This document shows, piece after piece, positions 37,181 to 46,015 of a stretch of 64,000 nucleotides of DNA. This DNA is from Pseudomonas sp. GM18 (GTDB lineage: Bacteria; Pseudomonadota; Gammaproteobacteria; Pseudomonadales; Pseudomonadaceae): positions 1-64,000 of the forward strand of contig NZ_AKJT01000001.1 in the NCBI RefSeq assembly GCF_000282195.1, read 5' to 3'. A model generated the notes under the pieces. It ran no database searches and had not been told where the DNA came from. It saw only the letters and a list, made by a program, of their open reading frames with translations. The position numbers and the translations under genes are program-made. Position 1 is the stretch's first letter, and the number at the start of each line of letters is the position of its first letter.

Positions 37181-38904
37181 ATCTGCAACCCCACGCGCAT
37201 CAGCCAGGTCTCGGGCTCATGCTGCAAACCGCTGGGAGTGTTGAGGCTGCGTTGGTAATCGACGTCGACTTGCAGGTTTTTCCAGCTCAAATTGATCCCG
37301 GCGCTGGCCCCGCTCAGGCGTTGCCCCTGAGCACCGTGGTCAGCCTTGATCCAGCCGTTGTCCAGGCCCAGGCGCGGAGTGATTTGCAGCGCCAGGCTGC
37401 TGCGTAAGGGCAGGCGCAAGGTGTTGCGCCAGATCGCGCCGCTGGCACCGGACGCACTATTGACCCGATAACCACGCACCGCGGAATCGTCGGTGGCCAA
37501 CAGTTGCTCGATGGCTGGCAGCGGATCGGGGCTGTATTGCACGTTGAACTGGCTCTGCCATTGCCAGGCTTGCTGGCCGAACTGGCCGTTGCGCCACTGG
37601 CTGAGGCCGGCGCGGTATTTGCGAAACTGCGCCTTGGGCAGGTTGTTGAGCTGACGCTGGTCATCGTCGTCGGCACCGAGCCAGCGCAGGCCCTGTGCGT
37701 AATTGATGTCCAGGTTCCACACCGCGCTGTTGAGCCAGAACAGGTTCAGGCCGGCTTCGGCCACGGTCAGGGTCGGGCTCTGGATGCCGAGGCGAACGTT
37801 TTCCAGGTAACTGTCGACGTCCTTGTGGGCCAATTGCAGGTTGGCGCTCAACTGACGGCTTTGATCGCGCCACAGCACCCGGTCGGCGCGCAGGCTCAGT
37901 TGATCGGTGATGCCGGTGCTGTGGAAGGTCAGCGTGCTGAGTTTGAATGGCGCGCGGTATTCGGCGTGGCTGGCGAACAGGCTATAAGTCCAGTAACCGT
38001 AGGGAATGGCGTAGTACAGGCTGGCGTTGCGGCTATAGCGATCGCCCTGATTGAGGGTGTCGCTGACGTTCAGATTGAACGCGTCGTTGAGCTCCAGCGG
38101 GCTGTCCAGGCTCAGGTTCAACGTGTCGCGATCGCGCCCGGTGCTGGCGCTGCCGAGGTTGTCCACGCCCAGGCCCAATGCCCAGCGCGACTGTCCGCGG
38201 GTGCGCGAACGCAGGATCAGCCGGGAAGCACCGGGCTGGCTGCCGGGGGCGATGTCCGCGGTCAAGTCCACGGAGCGCAGACGGTTCAACTGATCCAGGC
38301 CCTGCTCCAGATCCCGCAGGTTCAGTGGCTTGCCGAGCATCCCGGGGAACGCACCGCCGAGGGATACCGGCAAGCTCTGGTCGGCCAGTTCGATGGACTC
38401 GACGTAGCCTTCATCGACCACGATATCCAGCGACTGCCCCGCCGCCGGCGCGCTGCTGAGGTACGGCCGACTGGCGATGTAACCCGCCTCGACATACAGA
38501 CCGGTGATGGTCGCCAACAGATGGTTGATCTGCCTGACGCCCATGCACGACGACAGCTGCGGTTTGATTCGTTCGTTGAGTGCCTGGCTGCTGATCAGCG
38601 TCACGCCACCAATGCGCGTTCCGCTCAGGGGCCAACAGCGCTCATCGACCGGCACCGTGGCAGGAACGGCAGGCGTGACCGGCGCCGCACCGAAACTGCC
38701 GCGCTCCAGTTGTCGGCGGCGCTGCTCCAGTTGCAGTTGTTGCAAGTCGCGCTGTTGCTGTTGCTGCTGGCGCAGTGCCTCCTGGCCTGGAGCGGCGGGT
38801 TCGGCGGCCTTGAGCGAGGAAGCACTCAGGCTCAGCAGCAAGGCCGGCAACAGTGTGCAGAGCGAGGGATGACGACGAAAAACAGCGCGAAACGAATACG
38901 GCAC
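37177..38904 (-). CDS. FhaC/ShlB-type outer membrane transporter
   Basis: This 575-residue protein exports the FhaB-like partner encoded next to it. It has a signal peptide (LSLSASSLKA), a Gln-rich linker, a POTRA region (WPLSGTRIGGVTLISSQALNERIKPQL, GYVESIELADQSLPV) and a 16-strand barrel containing the family motif block SRWALGLGVDNLGSASTGRD. The start is GTG with an AAGGA ribosome binding site; a TGA lies directly in frame before it, so no longer start exists. Overlap with the exoprotein gene implies coupled translation. Confidence 0.88.
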   Translation of the reverse strand: MPYSFRAVFRRHPSLCTLLPALLLSLSASSLKAAEPAAPGQEALRQQQQQQRDLQQLQLEQRRRQLERGSFGAAPVTPAVPATVPVDERCWPLSGTRIGGVTLISSQALNERIKPQLSSCMGVRQINHLLATITGLYVEAGYIASRPYLSSAPAAGQSLDIVVDEGYVESIELADQSLPVSLGGAFPGMLGKPLNLRDLEQGLDQLNRLRSVDLTADIAPGSQPGASRLILRSRTRGQSRWALGLGVDNLGSASTGRDRDTLNLSLDSPLELNDAFNLNVSDTLNQGDRYSRNASLYYAIPYGYWTYSLFASHAEYRAPFKLSTLTFHSTGITDQLSLRADRVLWRDQSRQLSANLQLAHKDVDSYLENVRLGIQSPTLTVAEAGLNLFWLNSAVWNLDINYAQGLRWLGADDDDQRQLNNLPKAQFRKYRAGLSQWRNGQFGQQAWQWQSQFNVQYSPDPLPAIEQLLATDDSAVRGYRVNSASGASGAIWRNTLRLPLRSSLALQITPRLGLDNGWIKADHGAQGQRLSGASAGINLSWKNLQVDVDYQRSLNTPSGLQHEPETWLMRVGLQI

Positions 38905-39024
38905 TCAACATCCTTGCGATCATGAAATGGCCTAATGCCATTCCATTAATGCGAGTGATAGTCAGATCGTTCCTACGCAAATGCAAGACGTGTCCTACAA
39001 CGCTTACATTTCTTAAACAATTGA

Positions 39025-40149
39025 TCAGCTTTTTGCCCTCGTCAGCAGCAAGGCCAGTACCCCGCACAGCATCAGGGTTTCCCCCAACGCCTGACCCCAG
39101 GCGACGAATATCAGCCCACCACCGATCAGCAGGTAATACAACAAACCGAACAGTGCGCCTGCAGTGCCCAGCCGATCACCGTAATTGGCCAAGGCCGCGC
39201 CGAGGATGTTCGGAATCGCCATACCGAATGCCAATACCACCAGCAGCATCGCCAGAACGAACAGACCGCTGTCCTGCATCAGCCATACGCCGATACCACC
39301 CAGCAATGCCGACAACGCTGCAAGCCGGATCAACCGCGGGGCACTCACCCCTCGATGGAGCAGGCGCTTGTTGAGCCAGGCGCCAAGCCCGGAGCCCAGG
39401 GCCAGGACTGCACCGCTATAACCGAACAATTGCGCACTCAAGCCCTGGCGCTCGAATACGAAAGGGCCAACGCTGTAGTAGCTGAACAAGGCAACGTTGA
39501 ATAACGCCACCAATAGCGTCGAACGCCAGATATCGCGGTCTTGCAGCATCCGCCACAGTGTCTCGAACAGCTTGGCCGTGGTCGGGTGCTGTGGTCGGGT
39601 TTCCGGTAACGTGCGCAAGCACCACAGCAACAACCCGAGAGACAGCAACAACAGACAGCCCTGCACGCCTCGATACCCGAAGGCTTGCACCAGACTCGCA
39701 CCGCTGAACAAGCCGATCGCCGGACTCGCGGCAAGGGCGATACCCATCACCGAAAACACCTGCGCCAGTTCCGCGCCCTTAAAGCGGTCGCGCAGCAGGG
39801 TTTGCGTCACCACCGAGCCGACCGCCGCGCCAAATGCAGCCAGCGCCTGAGCCACCAGTAGCGCGCCGAAGGTGCTGGCACTCAGCGCCATCACCGACGC
39901 GCCGGCGTACAACGCCAGCCCGGTGAGCATCGAGGGCCGACGGCCAATACGGTCGCACACCCGCCCCCACACCACCACACCGAACGCAAAGGCCACGAAA
40001 TACACCGACAGCGTTTGCGCCGCCGCTTCGGGACCGACGGCAAACACCTGACCGATATCCGCCAACGCCGGGCTGTAAAGCGTTTGGGCGATTTGCGGGA
40101 ACATCAGCAAGGCGATCGCCAGCACCAACAGGCCTCTGGAATTGATCAC
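39025..40149 (-). CDS. MFS multidrug transporter, Bcr/CflA-like
   Basis: This 374-residue protein has about 12 helices and the drug/H+ antiporter signatures VWGRVCDRIGRRPSMLTGLALYAGASV and FGAAVGSVVTQTLLRDRF. The Bcr/CflA branch exports drugs, cysteine or sulfonamides. The GTG at 40149 has a GGAG ribosome binding site six bases upstream; the open frame extends to a TTG five codons earlier. It is divergent from an AraC regulator with a paired repeat between them, so regulation by that protein is likely. Confidence 0.85.
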   Translation of the reverse strand: MINSRGLLVLAIALLMFPQIAQTLYSPALADIGQVFAVGPEAAAQTLSVYFVAFAFGVVVWGRVCDRIGRRPSMLTGLALYAGASVMALSASTFGALLVAQALAAFGAAVGSVVTQTLLRDRFKGAELAQVFSVMGIALAASPAIGLFSGASLVQAFGYRGVQGCLLLLSLGLLLWCLRTLPETRPQHPTTAKLFETLWRMLQDRDIWRSTLLVALFNVALFSYYSVGPFVFERQGLSAQLFGYSGAVLALGSGLGAWLNKRLLHRGVSAPRLIRLAALSALLGGIGVWLMQDSGLFVLAMLLVVLAFGMAIPNILGAALANYGDRLGTAGALFGLLYYLLIGGGLIFVAWGQALGETLMLCGVLALLLTRAKS

Positions 40150-40210
40150 GACTTCACTCCTCAAGAAAAAACTGCAGAGGAGTTTAAGAAGCCGTGACTG
40201 ACGTATTATC

Positions 40211-40228
40211 CAAATAATGACAAATAAT
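40211..40228. promoter_or_regulatory. AraC-type direct repeat operator
   Basis: CAAATAAT occurs twice at 40211 and 40221, one helical turn apart, in the 98-base gap between the MFS gene and the araC-type gene. Direct repeats spaced by about ten bases are typical AraC-family half-sites. Both genes could be controlled from it. Confidence 0.5.
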
Positions 40229-40247
40229 CGTTAAAATCGGACAACTT

Positions 40248-41012
40248 ATGGCCTGGCTCGACGCCGACGCACAATTTGACCCCGACACTTACCCGGCCCC
40301 GGTGATCGGTATCGCTGCAACCCTGGGCGATCACGATTCCGGACTTCATCGACACGCGCGCGGGCAGTTGTTGTTCACGCCTCATGGCTGCACGCGCATC
40401 ACACTGGCGCAGCAGTTGTGCCTGTTGCCGCCGTCCCGCGCTGCGTGGATCCCGCCGGGTACTACGCACCGCGCCGTGATGCAGCAGAGCGTGGACTATC
40501 GATCGATTTACCTGACACCTGCGTTGTGCGCCGACCTGCCACAACAGGTTTGCATCATTGAAGTCAGCCCGCTGCTGCGAGCGGTGCTGGAACCGATTGC
40601 CGGGGCCGACTTCGACACCGATTGGCAACAGGGCAAGTTCGTCCACCTGTTGGGCCTGTGCCTGAGCGAAATACGCGATGCCACGCAACAACCGATGCTC
40701 TTGCCTCTGCCTCGGGATAAGCGTCTGGCGCCACTGCTCACGACGCCAGAGCAACTACCGCCGGAGCTCCAAGTGCTGGAAAGACAGATCGGTGCCAGCA
40801 GCCGGACGATCAGTCGAATCTTCCGGCGCGAAACCGGCATGAGCTATCAGCAATGGCGCCAACAGTGGCGGCTGATGCGCGCCATGGAACTACTCGCCAC
40901 CGGGCGCAACCTCAGTTACAGCGCATTTGAACTGGGGTTTGCCAGCGACAGCGCGTTCATTGCGTTCTTCAAGGACATGACCGGCATCACCCCTGGCGCG
41001 TGGCTTAGATAG
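40248..41012 (+). CDS. AraC-family transcriptional regulator
   Basis: This 254-residue regulator has an N-terminal cupin-like domain (GLHRHARGQLLFTPHG, PPSRAAWIPPGTTHRAVM) and two C-terminal helix-turn-helix motifs (RTISRIFRRETGMSYQQWRQQWRLMRAMELL and SYSAFELGFASDSAFIAFFKDMTGITPGAW). It is divergent from the MFS gene and 93 bases upstream of the EmrAB-like genes, so either or both may be targets. The ligand is unknown. Confidence 0.9.
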   Translation: MAWLDADAQFDPDTYPAPVIGIAATLGDHDSGLHRHARGQLLFTPHGCTRITLAQQLCLLPPSRAAWIPPGTTHRAVMQQSVDYRSIYLTPALCADLPQQVCIIEVSPLLRAVLEPIAGADFDTDWQQGKFVHLLGLCLSEIRDATQQPMLLPLPRDKRLAPLLTTPEQLPPELQVLERQIGASSRTISRIFRRETGMSYQQWRQQWRLMRAMELLATGRNLSYSAFELGFASDSAFIAFFKDMTGITPGAWLR

Positions 41013-41046
41013 GCGACGACTGGCAGCAAAAATCCATTGCCACAAA

Positions 41047-41076
41047 ATATTACTTGCATCATATTACATTCGTAAT
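41047..41076. promoter_or_regulatory. Direct repeat and dyad upstream of the EmrA-like gene
   Basis: ATATTAC is repeated at 41047 and 41061, and the second copy overlaps a palindrome, ATTAC-ATTC-GTAAT, at 41063-41076. The elements end 30 bases before the start codon, so a bound regulator could block transcription. The protein is not identified. Confidence 0.4.
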
Positions 41077-41105
41077 AAAGCACCGTTTCTCACAGGTATT
41101 TTTCC

Positions 41106-42233
41106 ATGACCAGCATGCCCAGCCTTGAACCCGACCTTGCTGTCGAAGTGAACCCACCCAAGCCTCCCCTGCTGAAACGGCTGGTGCTGCTGACGGCGGC
41201 CATCGCAGCCCTGGTGTTTATCGGACTGTACGCGAGCCATTGGTGGACTGCCGGGCGCTTCATCGAAGAAACCGACGATGCCTACATTGGTGGCGACGTC
41301 ACGGTGATCGGCCCGAAAGTCGCGGGGTATATCGAAGAGGTACTGGTGACCGACAACCAGAGAGTCAAGGCCGGCGATGTGCTGGTCCGGCTCGACGCCC
41401 GTGACTATCGCGCCAACCTGGCCAAGGCCGAAGGCGCGGTAGCCGCTGAAGAAGCGCTGCTCGCCAACCTCGACGCCACCGAACAACTGCAACACGCGGT
41501 GATCGGCCAGGCCCGTGCCGGCATTGATGCCGCAGGCGCCGAAACCGCGCGCTCGCGGGACGACAACTCCCGCTACAAACGCTTGGTCAGCAGCAATGCC
41601 GTCTCGGTGGAAAGCGCGCAACGGGTCGACGCCACCTTCAAGACTGCCCAGGCGCAGAGTGCCCGGGCCCAGGCCGAATTGCTCGCCGCGCAACGCCAGT
41701 TGAACGTGATCGAAACCCAGAAACAACAAGCCCGCGCAGCGTTGATACAGGCGCGGGCCGAGCGTGATCTGGCGCAGTTGAACGTCGGCTACACCGAATT
41801 GAAAGCCCCCGTCGATGGCGTGATCGGCAATCGTCGGGCGCGGGTCGGCGCTTATGCCCAGGCCGGTTCGCAACTGTTGTCGTTGGTGCCGGCCAGCGGA
41901 TTGTGGGTCGATGCCAATTTCAAGGAGGATCAGCTAGCGCGGATGACCCCGGGCCAGCGTGTGATCGTGCATGCCGACGTGCTCAAAGGGCGTGAATTCC
42001 ACGGGCATCTGGACAGCCTCGCGCCGGCCAGCGGTTCGCAGTTCAGCGTGCTGCCACCGGAAAACGCCACCGGCAACTTCACCAAAATCGTCCAGCGGGT
42101 GCCGGTGCGGATCCTGCTCGACCCGGCGGATGGCGTACTCGGTCATCTGCGTCCAGGCCTGTCGGTGACGGCCGAAGTGGACACCCGCGCCGAGCCTGAA
42201 ACTCAAACCCCAACCGTGGCCAGCGCGCCATGA
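41106..42233 (+). CDS. EmrA-like membrane fusion protein
   Basis: This 375-residue HlyD-family protein has one membrane helix at about 23-43, the conserved FIEETDDAYIGGDVTVIGPKVAGYIEEVLVTDNQRVKAGDVLVRLD block, a coiled-coil hairpin and the barrel segment ELKAPVDGVIGNRRARVGAYAQAGSQLLSLVP. It links the inner membrane pump to an outer membrane channel for drug or acid efflux. Its stop overlaps the start of the pump gene by four bases. Confidence 0.9.
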   Translation: MTSMPSLEPDLAVEVNPPKPPLLKRLVLLTAAIAALVFIGLYASHWWTAGRFIEETDDAYIGGDVTVIGPKVAGYIEEVLVTDNQRVKAGDVLVRLDARDYRANLAKAEGAVAAEEALLANLDATEQLQHAVIGQARAGIDAAGAETARSRDDNSRYKRLVSSNAVSVESAQRVDATFKTAQAQSARAQAELLAAQRQLNVIETQKQQARAALIQARAERDLAQLNVGYTELKAPVDGVIGNRRARVGAYAQAGSQLLSLVPASGLWVDANFKEDQLARMTPGQRVIVHADVLKGREFHGHLDSLAPASGSQFSVLPPENATGNFTKIVQRVPVRILLDPADGVLGHLRPGLSVTAEVDTRAEPETQTPTVASAP

Positions 42234-43822
42234 GCCGCGCCCTCGCCGCCCCCGCGCAACCGTTCAACGCCGCCAACATGGCGACAGCGACCAAGGTGTT
42301 CGCCTTCGCCACGATGTGCATCGGCATGTTCATTGCGCTGCTGGATATCCAGATCGTCTCGGCGTCGCTGCGTGACATCGGCGGCGGACTTTCGGCCGGC
42401 ACCGACGAAACTGCCTGGGTGCAGACCAGTTACCTGATCGCCGAAATCATCGTGATTCCACTGTCGGGCTGGTTGTCCCGGGTGTTCTCGACCCGTTGGC
42501 TGTTCTGCGCTTCGGCGGTGGGTTTCACCTTGGCCAGCCTGCTCTGCGGCGTGGCATGGAACATCCAGAGCATGATCGCCTTCCGCGCCCTGCAAGGGTT
42601 TCTCGGTGGCTCGATGATTCCGCTGGTGTTCACCACCGCGTTCTTTTTCTTCAGCGGCAAGCAACGGGTGATCGCCGCCGCGACCATCGGCGCCGTAGCC
42701 TCGCTGGCACCGACATTGGGGCCGGTGATCGGCGGCTGGATCACTGACATTTCGTCCTGGCACTGGCTGTTCTACATCAACCTGGTGCCAGGGATTTTCG
42801 TCGCGGTGGCAGTGCCGATGCTGGTGAAAATCGACCAGCCGGAACTGTCGCTGCTCAAGGGCGCCGACTACCTGAGCATGCTGTTCATGGCGGTGTTTCT
42901 CGGTTGCCTGGAATACACCCTCGAAGAAGGCCCACGCTGGAACTGGTTCAGCGACAGCACGATTCTGACCACCGCGTGGATCAGTGGCCTGGCCGGATTG
43001 GCCTTCATTGGTCGAACCTTGCACGTGACCAACCCGATCGTCGATCTGCGCGCCTTGAAGGACCGCAACTTCGCCCTCGGTTGTTTCTTTTCGTTCGTCA
43101 CCGGGATCGGCCTGTTCGCGACGATTTACCTGACGCCGCTGTTTCTCGGCCGGGTGCGCGGCTACAGCGCGCTGGACATTGGCCTGGCGGTTTTTTCCAC
43201 CGGGGTGTTCCAGATTATGGCGATTCCGCTGTACGCCTTTTTGGCCAATCGCATCGACCTGCGCTGGATCATGATGACCGGCCTTGGGCTGTTCGCCCTG
43301 TCGATGTGGGATTTCAGCCCGATCACCCACGACTGGGGCGCCAGGGAATTGATACTGCCGCAAGCCTTGCGCGGAATCGCGCAGCAACTGGCGGTGCCGC
43401 CGGCGGTGACCCTGACCCTTGGCGGGTTGGCACCGGCTCGGCTGAAACATGCCTCGGGGTTGTTCAACCTGATGCGTAACCTCGGCGGCGCGATGGGCAT
43501 CGCCGCGTGCGCGACGATTCTCAATGACCGCACCAACCTGCACTTCACCCGGTTGGCGGAGAACCTCAACAGCACCAACGAAGCACTCAATCAGTGGCTG
43601 TCCCAGGTCGGCCACAACTTCGCCGCCCTCGGCCAGAGCGGTGACATCGGCGTCACCGCCAGCCTGCATCAACTGTGGCTGCTGACCTACCGCGAAGCGC
43701 AGACGCAAACCTACGGCGACGCGTTCCTGATGATCATGGTCTGTTTCATTCTCGCCACGGCGATGGTGCCCTTGATGCGCAAGGTGCAACCACCGGCCGC
43801 GCCGAGTGCCGATGCGCATTGA
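42230..43822 (+). CDS. EmrB-like MFS efflux pump (DHA2 family)
   Basis: This 530-residue inner membrane protein has about 14 helices. FIALLDIQIVSASLRDIGGGLSAGTDETAWVQTSYLIAE and GAVASLAPTLGPVIGGWITDISSWHWLFYINLVPG are signatures of the DHA2 family. With the preceding EmrA-like protein it forms a tripartite pump; the outer membrane channel is not encoded here. The stop lies 21 bases from the convergent AhpD-like gene. The substrate is unknown. Confidence 0.92.
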   Translation: MSRALAAPAQPFNAANMATATKVFAFATMCIGMFIALLDIQIVSASLRDIGGGLSAGTDETAWVQTSYLIAEIIVIPLSGWLSRVFSTRWLFCASAVGFTLASLLCGVAWNIQSMIAFRALQGFLGGSMIPLVFTTAFFFFSGKQRVIAAATIGAVASLAPTLGPVIGGWITDISSWHWLFYINLVPGIFVAVAVPMLVKIDQPELSLLKGADYLSMLFMAVFLGCLEYTLEEGPRWNWFSDSTILTTAWISGLAGLAFIGRTLHVTNPIVDLRALKDRNFALGCFFSFVTGIGLFATIYLTPLFLGRVRGYSALDIGLAVFSTGVFQIMAIPLYAFLANRIDLRWIMMTGLGLFALSMWDFSPITHDWGARELILPQALRGIAQQLAVPPAVTLTLGGLAPARLKHASGLFNLMRNLGGAMGIAACATILNDRTNLHFTRLAENLNSTNEALNQWLSQVGHNFAALGQSGDIGVTASLHQLWLLTYREAQTQTYGDAFLMIMVCFILATAMVPLMRKVQPPAAPSADAH

Positions 43823-43843
43823 GTCCGGCGCTACTGCAAAGAA

Positions 43844-44284
43844 TCAGGCCTGAGGCATTTTGCGGAAACCCACCGCCAGGCGGTTCCAGCTGTTGATGGT
43901 GGAAATCGCCACGGTCAGGTCGATCATTTCCTTGGGGCTGAACTCGGCGCTGAGCAGCGCATAGTCTTCGTCCGGTGCGTGGGTCAGGCTCAGTTGAGTC
44001 AAGGACTCGGTCCAGGCCAGCGCGGCGCGCTCACGATCGGTGAAGAACGGTGCCTCGCGCCAGGCTGTCACGGCGAACAGCCGGCGTGGCGTTTCCCCGC
44101 CTTTGATGGCATCGGCAGTGTGCATGTCGATGCAAAAGGCACAACCGTTGATCTGCGACGCGCGCAGCTTGACCAGTTCGATCAGCGACTTTTCCAACGG
44201 CAATTTCGAGACAGCGGTTTCCAGGGCCATCATGGCCTTGAGGGCATCTGGGGAGGCGGTGTAGAAATCGATACGAGGTTGCAT
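43844..44284 (-). CDS. AhpD-like carboxymuconolactone decarboxylase family protein
   Basis: This 146-residue protein has the redox motif INGCAFCIDMHTADAIKGGE, a CxxC with a following His, as in AhpD alkylhydroperoxidase. The upstream KSLIELVKLRASQ block supports the family. It probably reduces peroxides or acts as an antioxidant adaptor. The ATG at 44284 has a GGAG ribosome binding site; a TTG four codons earlier is unlikely. The gap before the next gene shows no clear regulator gene. Confidence 0.88.
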   Translation of the reverse strand: MQPRIDFYTASPDALKAMMALETAVSKLPLEKSLIELVKLRASQINGCAFCIDMHTADAIKGGETPRRLFAVTAWREAPFFTDRERAALAWTESLTQLSLTHAPDEDYALLSAEFSPKEMIDLTVAISTINSWNRLAVGFRKMPQA

Positions 44285-44433
44285 GGCGAGCTCCAATCAC
44301 AGTGGGTGTTGGTGCTACGTTAATGCGGACCCGAGGTTGAACAAATAGCCAATTATTGGGAAGTTGAGGATGCCAATGGACCAGAAGACTTCAGTGATGG
44401 TACCGACGCCTTCGCGAACAGGCAATCAACCCA

Positions 44434-45879
44434 TCAGAGGCTACGGCTGCGCAACCACTGCAAAAACCCCTTCTTCGCCACCACCTTCGGCACCTCCTGC
44501 ATCAGCGTTTGAGCTGTATGCATACGGAAATCCAGCAAGGCCTTCATCGCCTCATTGATGTCATGACGCGCATCCAGGCACGGCTTGAGGTATTCCTTCT
44601 CGATGCGATAAAGCGTGCAAAAGGTCTTGGCCGTAAAGTCGGCGAGCGCCGATTCATCGGAAAGAATCCCGGCCTCGCCAATCACCTCTCCCGGCCCCAT
44701 ACGCGCGGCTTCGAACTTGCCGCCGCCGCGGCTCAGGGCTACCGACACCACGCCGGACTCGATGATGAACAGGTGATCGCTGACCTCCCCCGCCGGCAGG
44801 ATCATTTCGCCAGCGCGGAAGGTTTGTAGCGTCATGTTCTGGCTGAAGGTTTCTTTCTCTTCCTGACGCAGAGTCGAGAAAATGCTCGAGCTGTCCAGCA
44901 GCGCCCGCGGCCGTGACAAGGCAGCAGGCGCGTTAGGCTCGACGCTCGACAACAGGCTGACACCGGATGCCTGCAAATGCCGGTACGCCAGGTCGAACAA
45001 CTGATTACGCACCATGCGCTTCTGATCCATGGACACCACGAAACCGCTGATTTCGTATTCCACGCCGGTGCTGCCGGAGCTTTTCAACGCCACGTTCGGC
45101 GCCGGTTTGCTCAACAGAAAGCGGCACCCCTGCATGGCCCGCTCCAGTGCATCGATCACTTTTTGCGGACGAGCGTGAGGGCTCACTTGCAAGCTGATCG
45201 AGACGCCGAAAATGTCACTGGGGCGGCTGAAGTTGACGATCTTGGCCTTGGCCGCCAGGGAGTTGGGAATCACCGCCATGCTGCCTTGCGCGGTTTGCAG
45301 GCGCGTGGCGCGCCAGTCAATGTCGGTGACCCGGCCTTCGATGCCATCGATGGAGATCCAGTCATCCAGTTGATAGGGTTTGGTGGTGTTCAGGACGATC
45401 CCGGAGAACACGTCGCTGAGGGTGCTTTGCAGGGCCAGGCCGACGATGATCGCCAACGCACCGGACGTCGCCAGTACGCCCTTGACCGGCAACTCAAGCA
45501 CGTACGCCAGGGCGGCGATGACCGCGATCAGGAAAATCACCGCGCCGAGCAGGTCCTGCAACAAACGCCCGGTGTGCCCGACCCGTTGCATCATCAGGGT
45601 GCCGATCAATACCGTCAGGGTGCGCGCTGCATACAACCACCAGCCGATCTGCAAACCGGTTGCCGCCAGGTGCAACGGCACATTGTCGGCCCAGGGCGCC
45701 GGCGCCATGGGGTTCAAGCCTTCATTGAACAGCAGCACGCTGAACAGCGAGAAAATCACCAGCCGCACTGCCAGTTTCCAGTTACTGCCGCTGGCGGTAA
45801 TCAAGCGCCACAACACCAGATCGATCAGGATCAGGGCCAGCGCGCACAGCAACGGATGATCGGTGAGCAGTGACTGCAT
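44434..45879 (-). CDS. MscS-type channel fused to a cyclic-nucleotide-binding domain
   Basis: This 481-residue protein has about four or five N-terminal helices, the MscS pore and beta region (LATSGALAIIVGLALQSTLSDVFSGIVL, WISIDGIEGRVTDIDWRATRLQT) and a C-terminal CRP-like domain (QTFRAGEMILPAGEVSDHLFIIESGVVSVAL, GEVIGEAGILSDE) at about 340-450. Proteins of this design are described as cyclic-nucleotide-gated MscS relatives, and several do not respond to mechanical tension. The ligand could be cAMP or another nucleotide. ATG at 45879 with GGAG upstream. Confidence 0.88.
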   Translation of the reverse strand: MQSLLTDHPLLCALALILIDLVLWRLITASGSNWKLAVRLVIFSLFSVLLFNEGLNPMAPAPWADNVPLHLAATGLQIGWWLYAARTLTVLIGTLMMQRVGHTGRLLQDLLGAVIFLIAVIAALAYVLELPVKGVLATSGALAIIVGLALQSTLSDVFSGIVLNTTKPYQLDDWISIDGIEGRVTDIDWRATRLQTAQGSMAVIPNSLAAKAKIVNFSRPSDIFGVSISLQVSPHARPQKVIDALERAMQGCRFLLSKPAPNVALKSSGSTGVEYEISGFVVSMDQKRMVRNQLFDLAYRHLQASGVSLLSSVEPNAPAALSRPRALLDSSSIFSTLRQEEKETFSQNMTLQTFRAGEMILPAGEVSDHLFIIESGVVSVALSRGGGKFEAARMGPGEVIGEAGILSDESALADFTAKTFCTLYRIEKEYLKPCLDARHDINEAMKALLDFRMHTAQTLMQEVPKVVAKKGFLQWLRSRSL

Positions 45880-46015
45880 CAAATAACTCCAGCAAAGGCC
45901 AATGGCGTGAAGATCTCACAGATTGTAGGAGCTGGCGAAGCCTGCGATCTGCAAAACACCACAAAACCAATGTGGGAGATTCCAGGTTGCAGAGCAACCC
46001 ACTACTGCGTTGAAT

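Noticed and set aside
44364..44558. 64-codon plus-strand frame between the AhpD-like and MscS genes
   Set aside because: It has a possible ribosome binding site, but it runs into the 3' end of the opposing channel gene and resembles nothing I know.
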